A stretch of 64,000 nt of DNA from Labedella populi. Lineage in GTDB: Bacteria > Actinomycetota > Actinomycetes > Actinomycetales > Microbacteriaceae. Below the pieces are notes generated by a model. The model was not told where the DNA came from. It saw nothing but the letters and a program-made list of their open reading frames with translations, and did no database searches. The position numbers and the translations under genes were made by a program. Below are positions 26,905 through 35,775 of the stretch, piece by piece (the first letter of the stretch is position 1; every line of letters begins with the position of its first letter). Where the stretch lies: NCBI RefSeq assembly GCF_004078655.1, contig NZ_RZNC01000005.1, positions 62,001 through 126,000 on the forward strand, written 5' to 3'.

Positions 26905-28112
26905 CAGACCCAGACCTCCTCGAGTACGCGCAGGGTGTTACCGCCGACGACCGCGCGGATTTCGTCGTCGGAGTAGTCGTGCTTCACGAGCCAGCCGATG
27001 ATGTTGCCGAACGCCTCGGCGGGATTCTCGACGCCGTCGACGTACGGCACCTTCTCGTAGTCGACGTTCGCGTGCGCCTGACCGAGAGACAGGTTCGACG
27101 AGAACGCCTCGTGGAGGCCCACGTGGTCGCCGAAGAGCGTGTCGGGCCCGAAGCTCACGTGCTCGAGGCCGACGAGGTCGACGCAGTACTGGAAGTGATC
27201 CATGACGGATTCCAGCGAGTGGAGCGGATGCGACGGCGACAGCGTCGTGTGCGGAGCGGCCTCGATGCCGATGACACCGCCGCGACGCGCGCACTCGATG
27301 ATGGTCTCGTCGGTCTTCATGCGGCTCGTCGGCCACAACCCGCGCGCGCCGGCGTGGGTGATGAACACGGGCTTCGTCGACGCCTTGATGACGTCGACAC
27401 ACGTGCGGTCGCCCGAGTGCGAGATGTCGATCGCAATGCCGAGCTTGTTCATGCGGGCGACCGCGCGCTCGCCGAAGTAGGTGAGACCGCCGTCGCCGCG
27501 CTCCTTGAGTCCGCTGCCGAGGGTGTTGGCCTCCGAGTAGGCGATGCCCATTTGGCGCACACCGAAGCCGTACAGCACGTCGAGCCGGTCGACCTCGTTC
27601 TCGATCATGGTCGAGGCCTCGAGGGCGAAGATGTGGGCGATGCGTCCCGTCTCCTTCGCGTACTGGATGTCCTTGAGCGTCTCGCCCTTGATGACGAAGT
27701 CCTGGTGCGCGAGGTCCGCCATACGGACGCCGAGATCGAAGAGTACGTCCTGGTACTTCCAACCGGCGTCGCTCGAGATGCAGCAGGTCCCGTCCATGCC
27801 GTTGTCGAAGACGGCTGTGAGGCCGGAGCGCGACAGACCCTCGTACCCCGTGGGTTCGCGTCCCTGGCGGATGTGGTCACGCAAGTAGTCCATGTTCTCG
27901 GGGAAGACCTGCACGTGTTCGTGCAGGGAGATGACCGTCTCCTGGTCGAGCAGACGCTGTGTGCGCTCGGCCTGCGCCGAGCTCAAGTCGAGACCGGCAT
28001 ATTCGGGCACGCGGCCGAGTTGCTTCGCGTAGTCGAAGTGCCGGTAGTCGACGCCCGCTTCCAGGTACTCGTAGGCCGTGTAGCCGGTGTAGCGCTCTGA
28101 GGGTTCGAGCAC
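26904..28112 (-). CDS. M19 (membrane dipeptidase)-like amidohydrolase
   Basis: A 402-residue TIM-barrel protein of the renal dipeptidase family. Metal-site elements are H64-E65-H66 in SLHEHVQVF, the Glu in FALEASTM, the His in IAIDISHSGD and the His in FITHAGARGLW. In classic dipeptidases the first site is HxD; here it is HxH. There is no signal peptide, so it acts in the cytoplasm. GTG at 28112 is preceded by GGAGG at seven bases. It is the first gene of a seven-gene operon and should act on the imported compound first or last. Confidence 0.9.
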   Translation of the reverse strand: MLEPSERYTGYTAYEYLEAGVDYRHFDYAKQLGRVPEYAGLDLSSAQAERTQRLLDQETVISLHEHVQVFPENMDYLRDHIRQGREPTGYEGLSRSGLTAVFDNGMDGTCCISSDAGWKYQDVLFDLGVRMADLAHQDFVIKGETLKDIQYAKETGRIAHIFALEASTMIENEVDRLDVLYGFGVRQMGIAYSEANTLGSGLKERGDGGLTYFGERAVARMNKLGIAIDISHSGDRTCVDVIKASTKPVFITHAGARGLWPTSRMKTDETIIECARRGGVIGIEAAPHTTLSPSHPLHSLESVMDHFQYCVDLVGLEHVSFGPDTLFGDHVGLHEAFSSNLSLGQAHANVDYEKVPYVDGVENPAEAFGNIIGWLVKHDYSDDEIRAVVGGNTLRVLEEVWV

Positions 28113-28238
28113 GGTGGTGCCTCCTTCGTGGTTCAGGGCCGTCCGGATCGGGCGGCGAGGGAGCTCTCGGCGCCCCACGACCCAACAATCACGATTTCCG
28201 GCACTGCTGTCAACATACGTGCGCTATTTCGGTGCGGA

Positions 28239-28254
28239 TTTCACGCGCGTGAAA
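28239..28254. promoter_or_regulatory. perfect 16-bp palindrome in the divergent peptide-locus promoter
   Basis: TTTCACGCGCGTGAAA lies 126 bases upstream of the M19-like start (28112) and 26 bases before the double ATPase start (28281). It is embedded in the only AT-richer stretch of this gap. It is well placed as an operator for the locus; the Lrp-like protein at the far end is the obvious candidate, although TetR or LacI-type proteins also use such sites. Confidence 0.6.
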
Positions 28255-28280
28255 CATTTCGGCCGAACTCAGGGTGCAGA

Positions 28281-29966
28281 ATGACAGGCATGACGACGGC
28301 ATCAATCGACGCGGCCTCAGCGACCCAGACACCCTCACCCGTGCTGCACGTTCGCGGCCTGCGCATCGAGTTCCGCGGTGAGCACACCACGTCCACGGCC
28401 GCGAGCGGCGTCGACATCGACGTCCGTCCCGGGGAACTCGTCGCGCTGCTCGGCGAATCCGGGTCCGGCAAGACCGTCACTGCACGAGCCATCATGGGCA
28501 TCGAGGACGACGCCGCGATCGTGACCGCGGACGCCCTGCGGCTCGGCGACATCGACCTCCTGTCCCTCGGCGCCGGCGAGCGACGTGCGCTGCGCGGCGA
28601 GCGGATGAGCATGGTCCTGCAGGATGCGCTCTCGTCCCTCAACCCCGTCCTGTCGGTCGGCGACCAACTCGGCGAGATCGTGCGGGTTCATCGCGGCGTC
28701 TCCCGCAAGGCGGCTCGGGCCCGGGCGATCGAACTCCTCGACCTCGTCGGCATCCTCTCGCCCGCGTCACGCGTCGACGATTATCCGCACCAGTTCTCGG
28801 GCGGGATGAGGCAACGCATCCTCATCGCGATGGCGATCGCCCTCGAACCGGACCTGCTCATCGCGGACGAGCCGACGACGGCGCTCGACGTCACCGTCCA
28901 GGCGCAGATCCTGCGACTGCTCCACGAACTGCGCGGTCGGCTCGACATGGGCGTCCTGCTCATCACCCACGACATCGGGGTCGTGACCGAGGTCGCCGAC
29001 CGACTCGTCGTCATGCGGCACGGCGAGGTCGTCGAGACGGGCGACGCCGACGCCATGTTCGCGGCTCCCCACCATCCGTACACCCGGCAGCTGTTCGACT
29101 CCGCGCCGCACCCGTCGCCTGCTCGCGTGTTGAGCGCAGCCGACGCCTCGAGCAGCCCGGTGCTCACGGCGACAGGCCTCGACCGCACGTTCTCCGCCGG
29201 ATCCCCGCTCGCCCGCCGGGCGGTACACGCGGTCGCGCACGTCGACCTCGAACTCCGCCGCGGGGAGACCCTCGCGATCGTGGGCGAGTCGGGAAGCGGG
29301 AAGTCCACCCTCGCGCGCATGATCGTCGGTCTCGAGAGCGTCGACTCGGGCACGGTCGAATATCTCGGCAGCGACGTGACGCGGCGCACGCGGGGCCGAC
29401 GACCGGCCGCGCAGTCGGGAGTGGGGATGGTGTTCCAGGACCCCTACACGTCACTCGATCCGCGGATGCGTGTCCGAGACGTGATCGCGGAACCCCTCGC
29501 CGTCGCCCGCACGGGATCCACGGCCGAGCGGCGCGACCGCGTCGCGGAACTTCTCGACCTCGTCGGGCTGAAGCCGGACATGATGGATCGCTTCCCGCAC
29601 CAGTTCTCCGGCGGCCAGCGACAGCGGATCGGCATCGCCCGTGCGCTCATGCGGGACCCCGACGTGCTCGTCTGCGACGAGCCGGTCTCGGCGCTCGATG
29701 TCACGATCCAGGCGCAAGTGGTCGATCTGCTCGTGGACCTGCAGGACCGGCTCGGCCTCAGCATCATCTTCATCTCGCACGATCTGTCGGTCGTGCGGAA
29801 CCTCGCGCACCGGGTCCTCGTGATGTATCGCGGCGTCGCGGTGGAGACGGGCGACACCGAGCAGATCTTCGACCGACCGGGCCACGACTACACGCGCGAA
29901 CTGCTGCGATCCATCCCGCCGCTCACGCGCGCCGAGCGCGGAAAGCTCACCTTCCGGGCGGCCTGA
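28281..29966 (+). CDS. ABC transporter ATPase with two nucleotide-binding domains (DppD-DppF type)
   Basis: A 561-residue fusion of the two ATPases normally encoded as dppD and dppF. Half 1 has Walker A GESGSGKT, signature [14 protein letters not shown] and Walker B LLIADEPT; half 2 has Walker [10 protein letters not shown], signature [13 protein letters not shown] and VLVCDEPV. Both halves keep the H-loop (LITHDIG, FISHDLS). The C-terminal Cys-rich extensions that hold Fe-S clusters in some relatives are not seen. Starts at 28281 or 28290 are both possible. It is transcribed away from the rest of the operon and must pair with its permeases. Confidence 0.94.
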   Translation: MTGMTTASIDAASATQTPSPVLHVRGLRIEFRGEHTTSTAASGVDIDVRPGELVALLGESGSGKTVTARAIMGIEDDAAIVTADALRLGDIDLLSLGAGERRALRGERMSMVLQDALSSLNPVLSVGDQLGEIVRVHRGVSRKAARARAIELLDLVGILSPASRVDDYPHQFSGGMRQRILIAMAIALEPDLLIADEPTTALDVTVQAQILRLLHELRGRLDMGVLLITHDIGVVTEVADRLVVMRHGEVVETGDADAMFAAPHHPYTRQLFDSAPHPSPARVLSAADASSSPVLTATGLDRTFSAGSPLARRAVHAVAHVDLELRRGETLAIVGESGSGKSTLARMIVGLESVDSGTVEYLGSDVTRRTRGRRPAAQSGVGMVFQDPYTSLDPRMRVRDVIAEPLAVARTGSTAERRDRVAELLDLVGLKPDMMDRFPHQFSGGQRQRIGIARALMRDPDVLVCDEPVSALDVTIQAQVVDLLVDLQDRLGLSIIFISHDLSVVRNLAHRVLVMYRGVAVETGDTEQIFDRPGHDYTRELLRSIPPLTRAERGKLTFRAA

Positions 29967-30003
29967 TGGCCACGACGGGACCGCCTAGCGTCGTCCCCCG
30001 CGA

Positions 30004-30075
30004 GTGCTACACGTCGGTGCCGAGGGCGATAGGTGCACGTGGCGCCCTCGTGCGGGTGTAGCGCTCTCAGCGGGA
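30004..30075 (-). repeat. dispersed palindromic repeat, copy B, covering a gene end
   Basis: A nested imperfect palindrome: outer arms AGTGCTACAC / GTGTAGCGCT (nine of ten pair) and inner arms GAGGGCG / CGCCCTC. It is about 83 % identical to copy A at 20118-20184. The stop codon of the CopD-CtaG gene (30067) lies inside it. It fills most of the short gap after the double ATPase gene and may also act as a transcription terminator for both converging genes. Confidence 0.85.
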
Positions 30076-32049
30076 CGGGGTCACGTCGCGGTCGGCGAGT
30101 TCCGCGAGCCGCGCATTGTACTCCTTGAGCTCGGCGTCGTCGTCGCGGTCGGCCGCGCGGTCGACGCGCTTCTGCTCCTTGGTGTCGCTGCGTCCCCACT
30201 GGACGGCGACGACGATCGCGAGGATCACGGTCGGGATCTCGCCGATGCTCCAGGCGATCCCGCCGCCGACGATCTGATCCTCCATCGGCGTCGCACCCCA
30301 CGTGCGACCCATCGCACCGAACCAGTCCGCGAGGAAGAGCCCGTGCGAGGACATGATCGTGAGCCCGAAGAACGCGTGCGAGGCCATCGTGGCGAGCAGG
30401 AGGAACAGCCGCAGCGGATAGGACAACCGGTGCGGGATGGGATCGATGCCGATGAGCGATTGCACGAAGAGGTAACCGGTCGCGAGGAAGTGCGCGATCA
30501 TCCACTGGTGACCGATGTGGTCGGTCATCGCCCACCGGAACACCGGGGTGAAGTAGAACACCCAGAGTGAGCCGGCGAACAGCACCGCCGTGACGATCGG
30601 GTGGGAGAGCACCGTCGCGTAACGCGAATGCACCGCGAGCAGGATCCACTCGCGGGCGCCGCGCGAGTCGTCGGAGCGCTTGTGGATCGCCCGCATCGCG
30701 AGTGTGACCGGAGCGCCCGGCACGAGCAGGATCGGGACGGCCATCGCGAGCAGCATGTGCCCGAGCATGTGGATGCTGAAGAGGTACTGCTGGTAGACGT
30801 TGACGACGCCGCTCGTGACCCAGAACAGCAGGACGATGCCGGCGATCCACGAGACCGTGCGGAGGACAGGCCAGGAGTCGCCCCGGCGGCGCAGTCGGAC
30901 GACCCCGGCGACGTAGAAGAAGACGGCGAAGGCGCAGAACAGCCCCCAGAGGAGGTCGATGTTCCACGACGTCAGGTAGCCGATGGGGGTGAGCTCCGGC
31001 GGGAGGGGCTCGTCCGTGAGCACCTGGGCGGGCGTCTGCACGGTGGGTGCCGCCTCCGCCTCCGCCACCGGGGTCGCGGTGCGGGCGAGCGCGGAAGCGA
31101 CGCCCGAGGCCACTCCCATGAAGCCGAGCTCGGCGACGGCGATCCACCAGAACCGCGCGCGCTCACGTCCCGAATCGATCATGCGGCGCAGCAGGATCGA
31201 ACGGTAGGAGGCGCCGAACAGCCCGAGCACGACGAGGGCCGCGACCTTGACGACCACGAGCAGGCCGTAGGGCGTCGCGAGCCGGTCGAGGCTCCCGATC
31301 CGCAGTTCGGCGCTCGCGTAACCGGAGACGGCGACGACCACGAAGCAGACGAGCGCGAGGGTCGAGTACCGCGCCAGGACCTCCGGGAGTCGACCGGCGG
31401 TGAGCGCAGGCCGGATGATCACGAGGGCGAGCAACCCGCCCAACCACACGGCGGCGAAGAGCAGGTGCAGCCCGAGCGCGGTGATCGCGGCGTCGTGGCC
31501 GGCGCTTCCGGCCGCATGGCCCTGCTGGGCCATGGGCAGCAGGCTCACCGCGGCGAGGACCCCCACGAAGAACAGCGCCGTCAGGTTGCGGACGGCGAAA
31601 CACAGCACGGTCACAGTGGCGGCGAGCAGCGTCGTCGTGAGCCACGCCTGCCCCGCCTCCACTTCGGTGAGGAAGAAGCCGAGCCGCACACCGAAGTCGT
31701 CGTCGAGCGCGAACGGCGTGTTCGTCACGACGAGGAACGTGAAGAAGCCCGTCAGTCCCGAAGCGACCGTCAGGACGGCGGCGCTCGCGGACGCGACGTC
31801 GAGCGTCTTCGCGAACTCCTCGCGACCGGGCCCGAGGGCGAACAGCGCGAGGACGATGGCGCCGATCAGGCCGGCGGCCCCGAGGTTGACGAACATCTTG
31901 GCCAGGGGAAGCCCCCACCGCGCGACGGGGCCCGGGTCTCCGATCGAGATCGGAGCGGCACCGCCGCCGAACGCGAGAGCCGCGACGAGTGCGAGGATGC
32001 CGACGAGCACGAGCACCGCCGGACCGAGGATGCGCGTCGTCCGATTCAC
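30067..32049 (-). CDS. fused CopD-CtaG-type copper/cytochrome oxidase assembly protein
   Basis: A 660-residue polytopic membrane protein with two parts. The N-terminal half (to about residue 310) is CopD-like with eight or more helices and the His residues of GHAAGSAGHDAAITALGLHLLF and AAVWLGGL. The C-terminal half (from about 370) is CtaG/caa3-assembly-like, with FSIHMLGHMLLAM, DHIGHQWMIAHFLATGYLF and SHAFFGLTIMSS. The cytoplasmic tail is charged. The fusion is common in actinobacteria and serves copper delivery to cytochrome oxidase. GTG at 32049 lies close to GAGGG, so the start is uncertain. The end is in repeat B. Confidence 0.9.
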   Translation of the reverse strand: MNRTTRILGPAVLVLVGILALVAALAFGGGAAPISIGDPGPVARWGLPLAKMFVNLGAAGLIGAIVLALFALGPGREEFAKTLDVASASAAVLTVASGLTGFFTFLVVTNTPFALDDDFGVRLGFFLTEVEAGQAWLTTTLLAATVTVLCFAVRNLTALFFVGVLAAVSLLPMAQQGHAAGSAGHDAAITALGLHLLFAAVWLGGLLALVIIRPALTAGRLPEVLARYSTLALVCFVVVAVSGYASAELRIGSLDRLATPYGLLVVVKVAALVVLGLFGASYRSILLRRMIDSGRERARFWWIAVAELGFMGVASGVASALARTATPVAEAEAAPTVQTPAQVLTDEPLPPELTPIGYLTSWNIDLLWGLFCAFAVFFYVAGVVRLRRRGDSWPVLRTVSWIAGIVLLFWVTSGVVNVYQQYLFSIHMLGHMLLAMAVPILLVPGAPVTLAMRAIHKRSDDSRGAREWILLAVHSRYATVLSHPIVTAVLFAGSLWVFYFTPVFRWAMTDHIGHQWMIAHFLATGYLFVQSLIGIDPIPHRLSYPLRLFLLLATMASHAFFGLTIMSSHGLFLADWFGAMGRTWGATPMEDQIVGGGIAWSIGEIPTVILAIVVAVQWGRSDTKEQKRVDRAADRDDDAELKEYNARLAELADRDVTPSR

Positions 32050-32244
32050 CCCTCAAGCGTACGCGCTGCCGCCTGACCGTCCGCCCGCGCCCGTCGATCT
32101 GCACGGCTGTCGTCCATCCTCGACGCCGGAGGGCGAAAAGTCGGCACATGGCGCTGGGGAACGAGGTGCGGCCGGGGAATGAGGGTGAGGACCGCGAATG
32201 CGGGGGGGAGGGGGAAAGGAAACGAGAGCGGGGCGGAAGACACC

Positions 32245-32282
32245 GATGGGGCGGTCGACGCGCATGCGTCGACCGCCCCATC
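32245..32282. terminator. hairpin terminator of the HU gene
   Basis: A perfect 17-bp stem (32245-32261 with 32266-32282) and a 4-base GCAT loop, 20 bases beyond the HU stop. There is no clear U-run. It is the strongest hairpin in the window. Confidence 0.88.
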
Positions 32283-32302
32283 GAGGCGTTGTGGAGCCGA
32301 GA

Positions 32303-32590
32303 CTACTTGACGGCGGCCTTGAGCTTCGAGCCGGCGGAGACCTTGACCGAGTGACCGGCCGCGATCTGGATCGTCTCACCCGTCTGCGGGTTGCGGCCCG
32401 TGCGAGCGGCACGCGACGTGCGCTCGACCGCGAGCCAACCCGGGATGCTGACCTTGACGTCGTTGCTGACCGAGTCAGCGAGAACCGAGAACAGAGCGTC
32501 GAGAACGCCGCTCACCGCAGCCTGGCTCTGGCCCGACTCCGAAGCGATCTTTGCAACGAGCTCGGTCTTGTTAAGCGACTTATCAGCCAT
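32303..32590 (-). CDS. hup: HU-family DNA-binding protein
   Basis: A 95-residue histone-like protein that bends and compacts DNA. It starts MADKSLNKTELVAKIAS, with the beta-arm motif ARTGRNPQTGE carrying the intercalating Pro. It has no Lys/Ala-rich C-terminal tail, unlike mycobacterial HupB, so it is the short form. The ATG has GAGGAGG upstream. It forms a single-gene unit with its own hairpin terminator. The 283 bases upstream to the DUF4333 gene contain its promoter; I see no further gene there. Confidence 0.96.
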   Translation of the reverse strand: MADKSLNKTELVAKIASESGQSQAAVSGVLDALFSVLADSVSNDVKVSIPGWLAVERTSRAARTGRNPQTGETIQIAAGHSVKVSAGSKLKAAVK

Positions 32591-32873
32591 GAAGTGTCCT
32601 CCTCGGACCTTGTTACGAAGTACAGTCGTTTTCTCCTGTAGCGGCCGCCGACCGTTTCGGCACGGCGACCGGTCTCTCGACCGCCTCGAATGTAACAGAA
32701 ATCCGCGAGATTCCGCGGAACTACGCGCTGTGCGCCGAGATCGCCTCCGGCGTGTCGGTCACCGCGGCCTCGCGCGGCGCTCCTCGAGCGACCCCCACGA
32801 GCCACGTGCAGCTCTCGTGACGACGCCCGCGGACACCGCCGGCCGACCGACGGCCTCCGCGCGAGGCGAGGCG

Positions 32874-33683
32874 TCAGTCCCCGCTCGTGACGGCGCCGAC
32901 GAGGTACTGGCCCCCTGAGTCGAGCACCCGTACCTGGACGGAGAACTCCCGGTCACCCGTTGTGAATGCGCACGCGAACTCTGCACCGGCCGCCGCACTG
33001 GGCTCTTCGGGGCACGACACGTCGTCGACGTCGGGGAGCCCGAACTCGTCCTCGAGCACACCCTGCACGCCGTCCTCCACGGACGCACCCGTGAAGACGG
33101 GGCGAACGAACTGCCCCGTCACCGCGAGAGTGATGAGTGCTCCGACAGCCGCACCGGCGAGGAGACCGAGGGAGGCGGCGCCCCACGAGAACCGGCGCCT
33201 TGTTCTCGGCGCGTCGCCGGGCGAGCCCGCCCCCGCAGCACCGCCGTGTTGGCTGTACGGTCCGAAGCCGGGCGAAGCCGCGTGCTGCTGTCCCGGGCCG
33301 GCCGCGTACTGGACCGGGTGTCCCTGGCCCGGCTGGCCCGGCTGGCCCGGCTGGCGTGCGGCGGGAGGCACCGGGGCACCGAACGGCTGCGTCGGGGCCG
33401 TCGGCGTCGGGTAGCGCTGGGGCGGAACGGCGGACCCGGGGTACCGGTCCGGCTGGTCTCTGGGCGGCGGGGAGGCGCCGCCGTTCGGCTGCTGATTCCA
33501 CCACTGCTGCTGCCCGTACCCGTGCTGGTGAGGCGGTACCTGCTGGGTCGGCAGACCCTGCTGACCCTGCTGGGTCGGCTGACCGGGCTGTGCGGGCTGG
33601 GGCGAATGGAGCGGGGGATTCTCGGCTCCGGCACGATCCGGCTGCTGGCCCTCCGGGCCCGTGGGTGTGCGACCGTCACTCAT
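32874..33683 (-). CDS. DUF4333 membrane-anchored protein with Pro/Gln-rich cytoplasmic part
   Basis: A 269-residue protein. Residues 1-160 are low-complexity Pro, Gln and Gly (HSPQPAQPGQPTQQGQ, RQPGQPGQPGQG), followed by RTRRRF, one membrane helix (WGAASLGLLAGAAVGALITLAV) and an extracellular DUF4333 domain with the usual Cys pair (VSCPEE, FACAFTT). Topology: N-terminus inside, domain outside. It overlaps the end of the lipoprotein gene by eight bases and ends the three-gene protease operon. Function unknown. Confidence 0.85.
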   Translation of the reverse strand: MSDGRTPTGPEGQQPDRAGAENPPLHSPQPAQPGQPTQQGQQGLPTQQVPPHQHGYGQQQWWNQQPNGGASPPPRDQPDRYPGSAVPPQRYPTPTAPTQPFGAPVPPAARQPGQPGQPGQGHPVQYAAGPGQQHAASPGFGPYSQHGGAAGAGSPGDAPRTRRRFSWGAASLGLLAGAAVGALITLAVTGQFVRPVFTGASVEDGVQGVLEDEFGLPDVDDVSCPEEPSAAAGAEFACAFTTGDREFSVQVRVLDSGGQYLVGAVTSGD

Positions 33684-34563
33684 CTCTCAACCTCTGGATC
33701 TCTTCGTAGAACGCGTCGACGTCCGCCTCGGGGATCGTCGTGACGTCGAACGGCGACGGCGCTTCGGGCACGTCGTCGGGGTCGACAGGCCCACTCGTGG
33801 CGAAACCGACGAGGAGCCGACCCGCGTCGCCGCCGAGTGGAGCGGAGAGCTCGATCGCGGCGAACGCACCCTCGGCGTCACTCTCGATCGTGATCGTGGC
33901 GACAGCGTCCTCGTCGAGGTCCTCGGTGTCGACGAGGCCCGCGGGGAGGGCGAGCACTTCGGCCTGCGCCGCGATGGTGGCGAGAGACGTCGTGACACTG
34001 ACCCGCGATGCGCCGCCGTCGTCCGTCGTGAGGTCGTAGACGGGCACAAAGTCGTCGTTGCGCTCCTCGAACGCCGCCGCCGCGCCGCAGAACACCCGCT
34101 GGGCGGGCAGAGCGCACGGGTCATCGCTCGCACCGATGACGGTGGGGACCTCCGTCCACAGTGTCGGGCTCAGCTCGGAGAACATCGGCCCGAGCAGGAG
34201 GAAATCGGTGTCCGCGCCGCCCTCGTGGTAGACGTCGATCGTGTCGCCCTCACGGCTCGAGCTCTCGCGCACGACCACCGTCGCCGGCTCGCCGAGCAAC
34301 ACGACGTCACGCGTGAGGTCGAATTCCTCGGAGCCTCCCACGATGGAGACGAACTCCAACCCCGCGATGTCGGAACCGGCCGTGAGCTGCTCGGAGGCGG
34401 CGGCGAACCGCTCCTCGAAGACCGCCTGCAGGAAATCCTGGCGAGCCGCCGTGTCGGCGTGCGCTTCGCCGTCGACCTCCCGCGTCGCGCACCCGGTCGC
34501 GCCGAGGACCACGGAGGCCACGGCGGCGCATCCGACGAGGGACCGCCACGATGGCCGCGTCAC
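33676..34563 (-). CDS. hypothetical lipoprotein of the protease operon
   Basis: A 295-residue lipoprotein: N-terminal signal with lipobox LGATGC, then an acidic domain with one Cys pair (DDPCALPAQRVFCG) and a beta-rich C-terminal half. No family is recognised. GTG at 34563 overlaps the protease stop (GTGA) and follows GGAGGGGGAGC. It probably sits on the outer face of the membrane with the protease and the DUF4333 protein, perhaps as a binding partner or inhibitor. Confidence 0.78.
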   Translation of the reverse strand: MTRPSWRSLVGCAAVASVVLGATGCATREVDGEAHADTAARQDFLQAVFEERFAAASEQLTAGSDIAGLEFVSIVGGSEEFDLTRDVVLLGEPATVVVRESSSREGDTIDVYHEGGADTDFLLLGPMFSELSPTLWTEVPTVIGASDDPCALPAQRVFCGAAAAFEERNDDFVPVYDLTTDDGGASRVSVTTSLATIAAQAEVLALPAGLVDTEDLDEDAVATITIESDAEGAFAAIELSAPLGGDAGRLLVGFATSGPVDPDDVPEAPSPFDVTTIPEADVDAFYEEIQRLRDE

Positions 34564-35621
34564 GCTCCCCCTCCGGCCTGGTTGTAGAGCGCGAGGGCCA
34601 CCTCGCCGAGCGCGGCGCTCAACAACTGCCCACCCCCTCCGCGGGAGTTCGAGCCGATGAGGTAACCGGCCCCCGTGGTCGAGTCGAACTTCGTGAGCCA
34701 CGCTCCGCCCGAGCAGCCGCCCGTCATGTCGCACGAGAGAACGTAGTCGTTGGTGTAGCGGTCGGCGACGTTGCTCGACGAGCAGTACCGCTGCGTCATC
34801 CCGTCGAACGGCGGAGCCGCCGGGTAACCGATCGAGAGCACGCCGTCGAGTTCGCCGCCGAAGGAGAGGCCCTGGCCCCCCGTGACGTCCTGGATCTGCT
34901 GGCCGTCCTCGTTCGCGTCCATGCTCAGGAAGGCGAAGTCGTAGTACCAGCCGTCTCCCGCGGTGCGCCCGCTTGCATCGGCTTCGGCCTGCTCGATGAA
35001 CTCGGTGGGCGCGAAGATCGTGTTCGCGTACCAGATGCCGAACGGCGTCTCCTCCATCTGATTGTGGTCGGCCGGCACGAACTGCAGGTTCTGGGCGTAC
35101 CGCTTTCCGAAGGCGTCGTAGACGCAGTGGGCCGCGGTCGCGACCATGTTCTTACCGGCGGAGGTCACGACGGTCGCGGAGCACACGTAGGCGGTCTGGT
35201 CGTCGAACGCGCCGTACAACCGACCCTGCGTCTGACCCGAGAGCCCCGGTGCGGCGAAGGGGTTGCCCGCCGACGAGTCCTGCAGGCTTTCGGGGTCGAC
35301 GGCCTCGACCGGTCCCGTGGTCGGGTCGACGACGACGCCCGTGGGGTTGTCGGTGAGGGCCTCTTCACCCTCGGGCGGCGGCTCGTATTCGGGGGCGCTC
35401 GCGTTGGAGGCGTTGTCATCCCAGAAGTCGTTCGTCGCACCCGGGTCACTGTCGATGTCGACCGACTCGCCCGCCGCGAGGATGTCGACGTTGATGCCCG
35501 GGGGCTGGTCCGCCGGCACCGCTTCTCCCTCGACGGTCACCGTGCACGCAGTAAGGCCGGCCGCTGTCAGCAGCATGGCCGCAAGCACCGCGAACCCCCT
35601 GAATCTCCGAGTGCTGGGCAT
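34560..35621 (-). CDS. trypsin-like serine protease, lipid-anchored
   Basis: A 353-residue exported chymotrypsin-fold protease. The lipobox is AAGLTAC, followed by an acidic Pro-rich linker of about 90 residues. The triad is visible as His in VATAAHCVYD, Asp in WYYDFAFLSMD and Ser in TGGCSGGAWL, where GCSGG replaces the usual GDSGG. Four other Cys may form disulfides. It is the first gene of a three-gene overlapping operon with the lipoprotein and the DUF4333 protein. Substrate unknown; a role in cleaving envelope proteins is inferred. Confidence 0.88.
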   Translation of the reverse strand: MPSTRRFRGFAVLAAMLLTAAGLTACTVTVEGEAVPADQPPGINVDILAAGESVDIDSDPGATNDFWDDNASNASAPEYEPPPEGEEALTDNPTGVVVDPTTGPVEAVDPESLQDSSAGNPFAAPGLSGQTQGRLYGAFDDQTAYVCSATVVTSAGKNMVATAAHCVYDAFGKRYAQNLQFVPADHNQMEETPFGIWYANTIFAPTEFIEQAEADASGRTAGDGWYYDFAFLSMDANEDGQQIQDVTGGQGLSFGGELDGVLSIGYPAAPPFDGMTQRYCSSSNVADRYTNDYVLSCDMTGGCSGGAWLTKFDSTTGAGYLIGSNSRGGGGQLLSAALGEVALALYNQAGGGA

Positions 35622-35718
35622 GCTGCGATGCTAACAGCCGGGCCCGACACCCCCGACGGGGAGAGGCCCCCACGGGCGGGCGTTTCCGCTCGCGCTCCGC
35701 ACCGCCCGCAGACGACGA

Positions 35719-35745
35719 CGGCCGGCCCCCCGAGGGGACCGGCCG
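35719..35745. terminator. hairpin after the ribosomal protein operon
   Basis: Arms 35719-35730 and 35734-35745 pair at 11 of 12 positions (CGGCCGGCCCCC with GGGGACCGGCCG) around a 3-base loop. It lies 31 bases downstream of the rpsN stop on the minus strand. Confidence 0.7.
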
Positions 35746-35775
35746 CCATTTCGAACGCGTGTGACGCGGTGGTGC

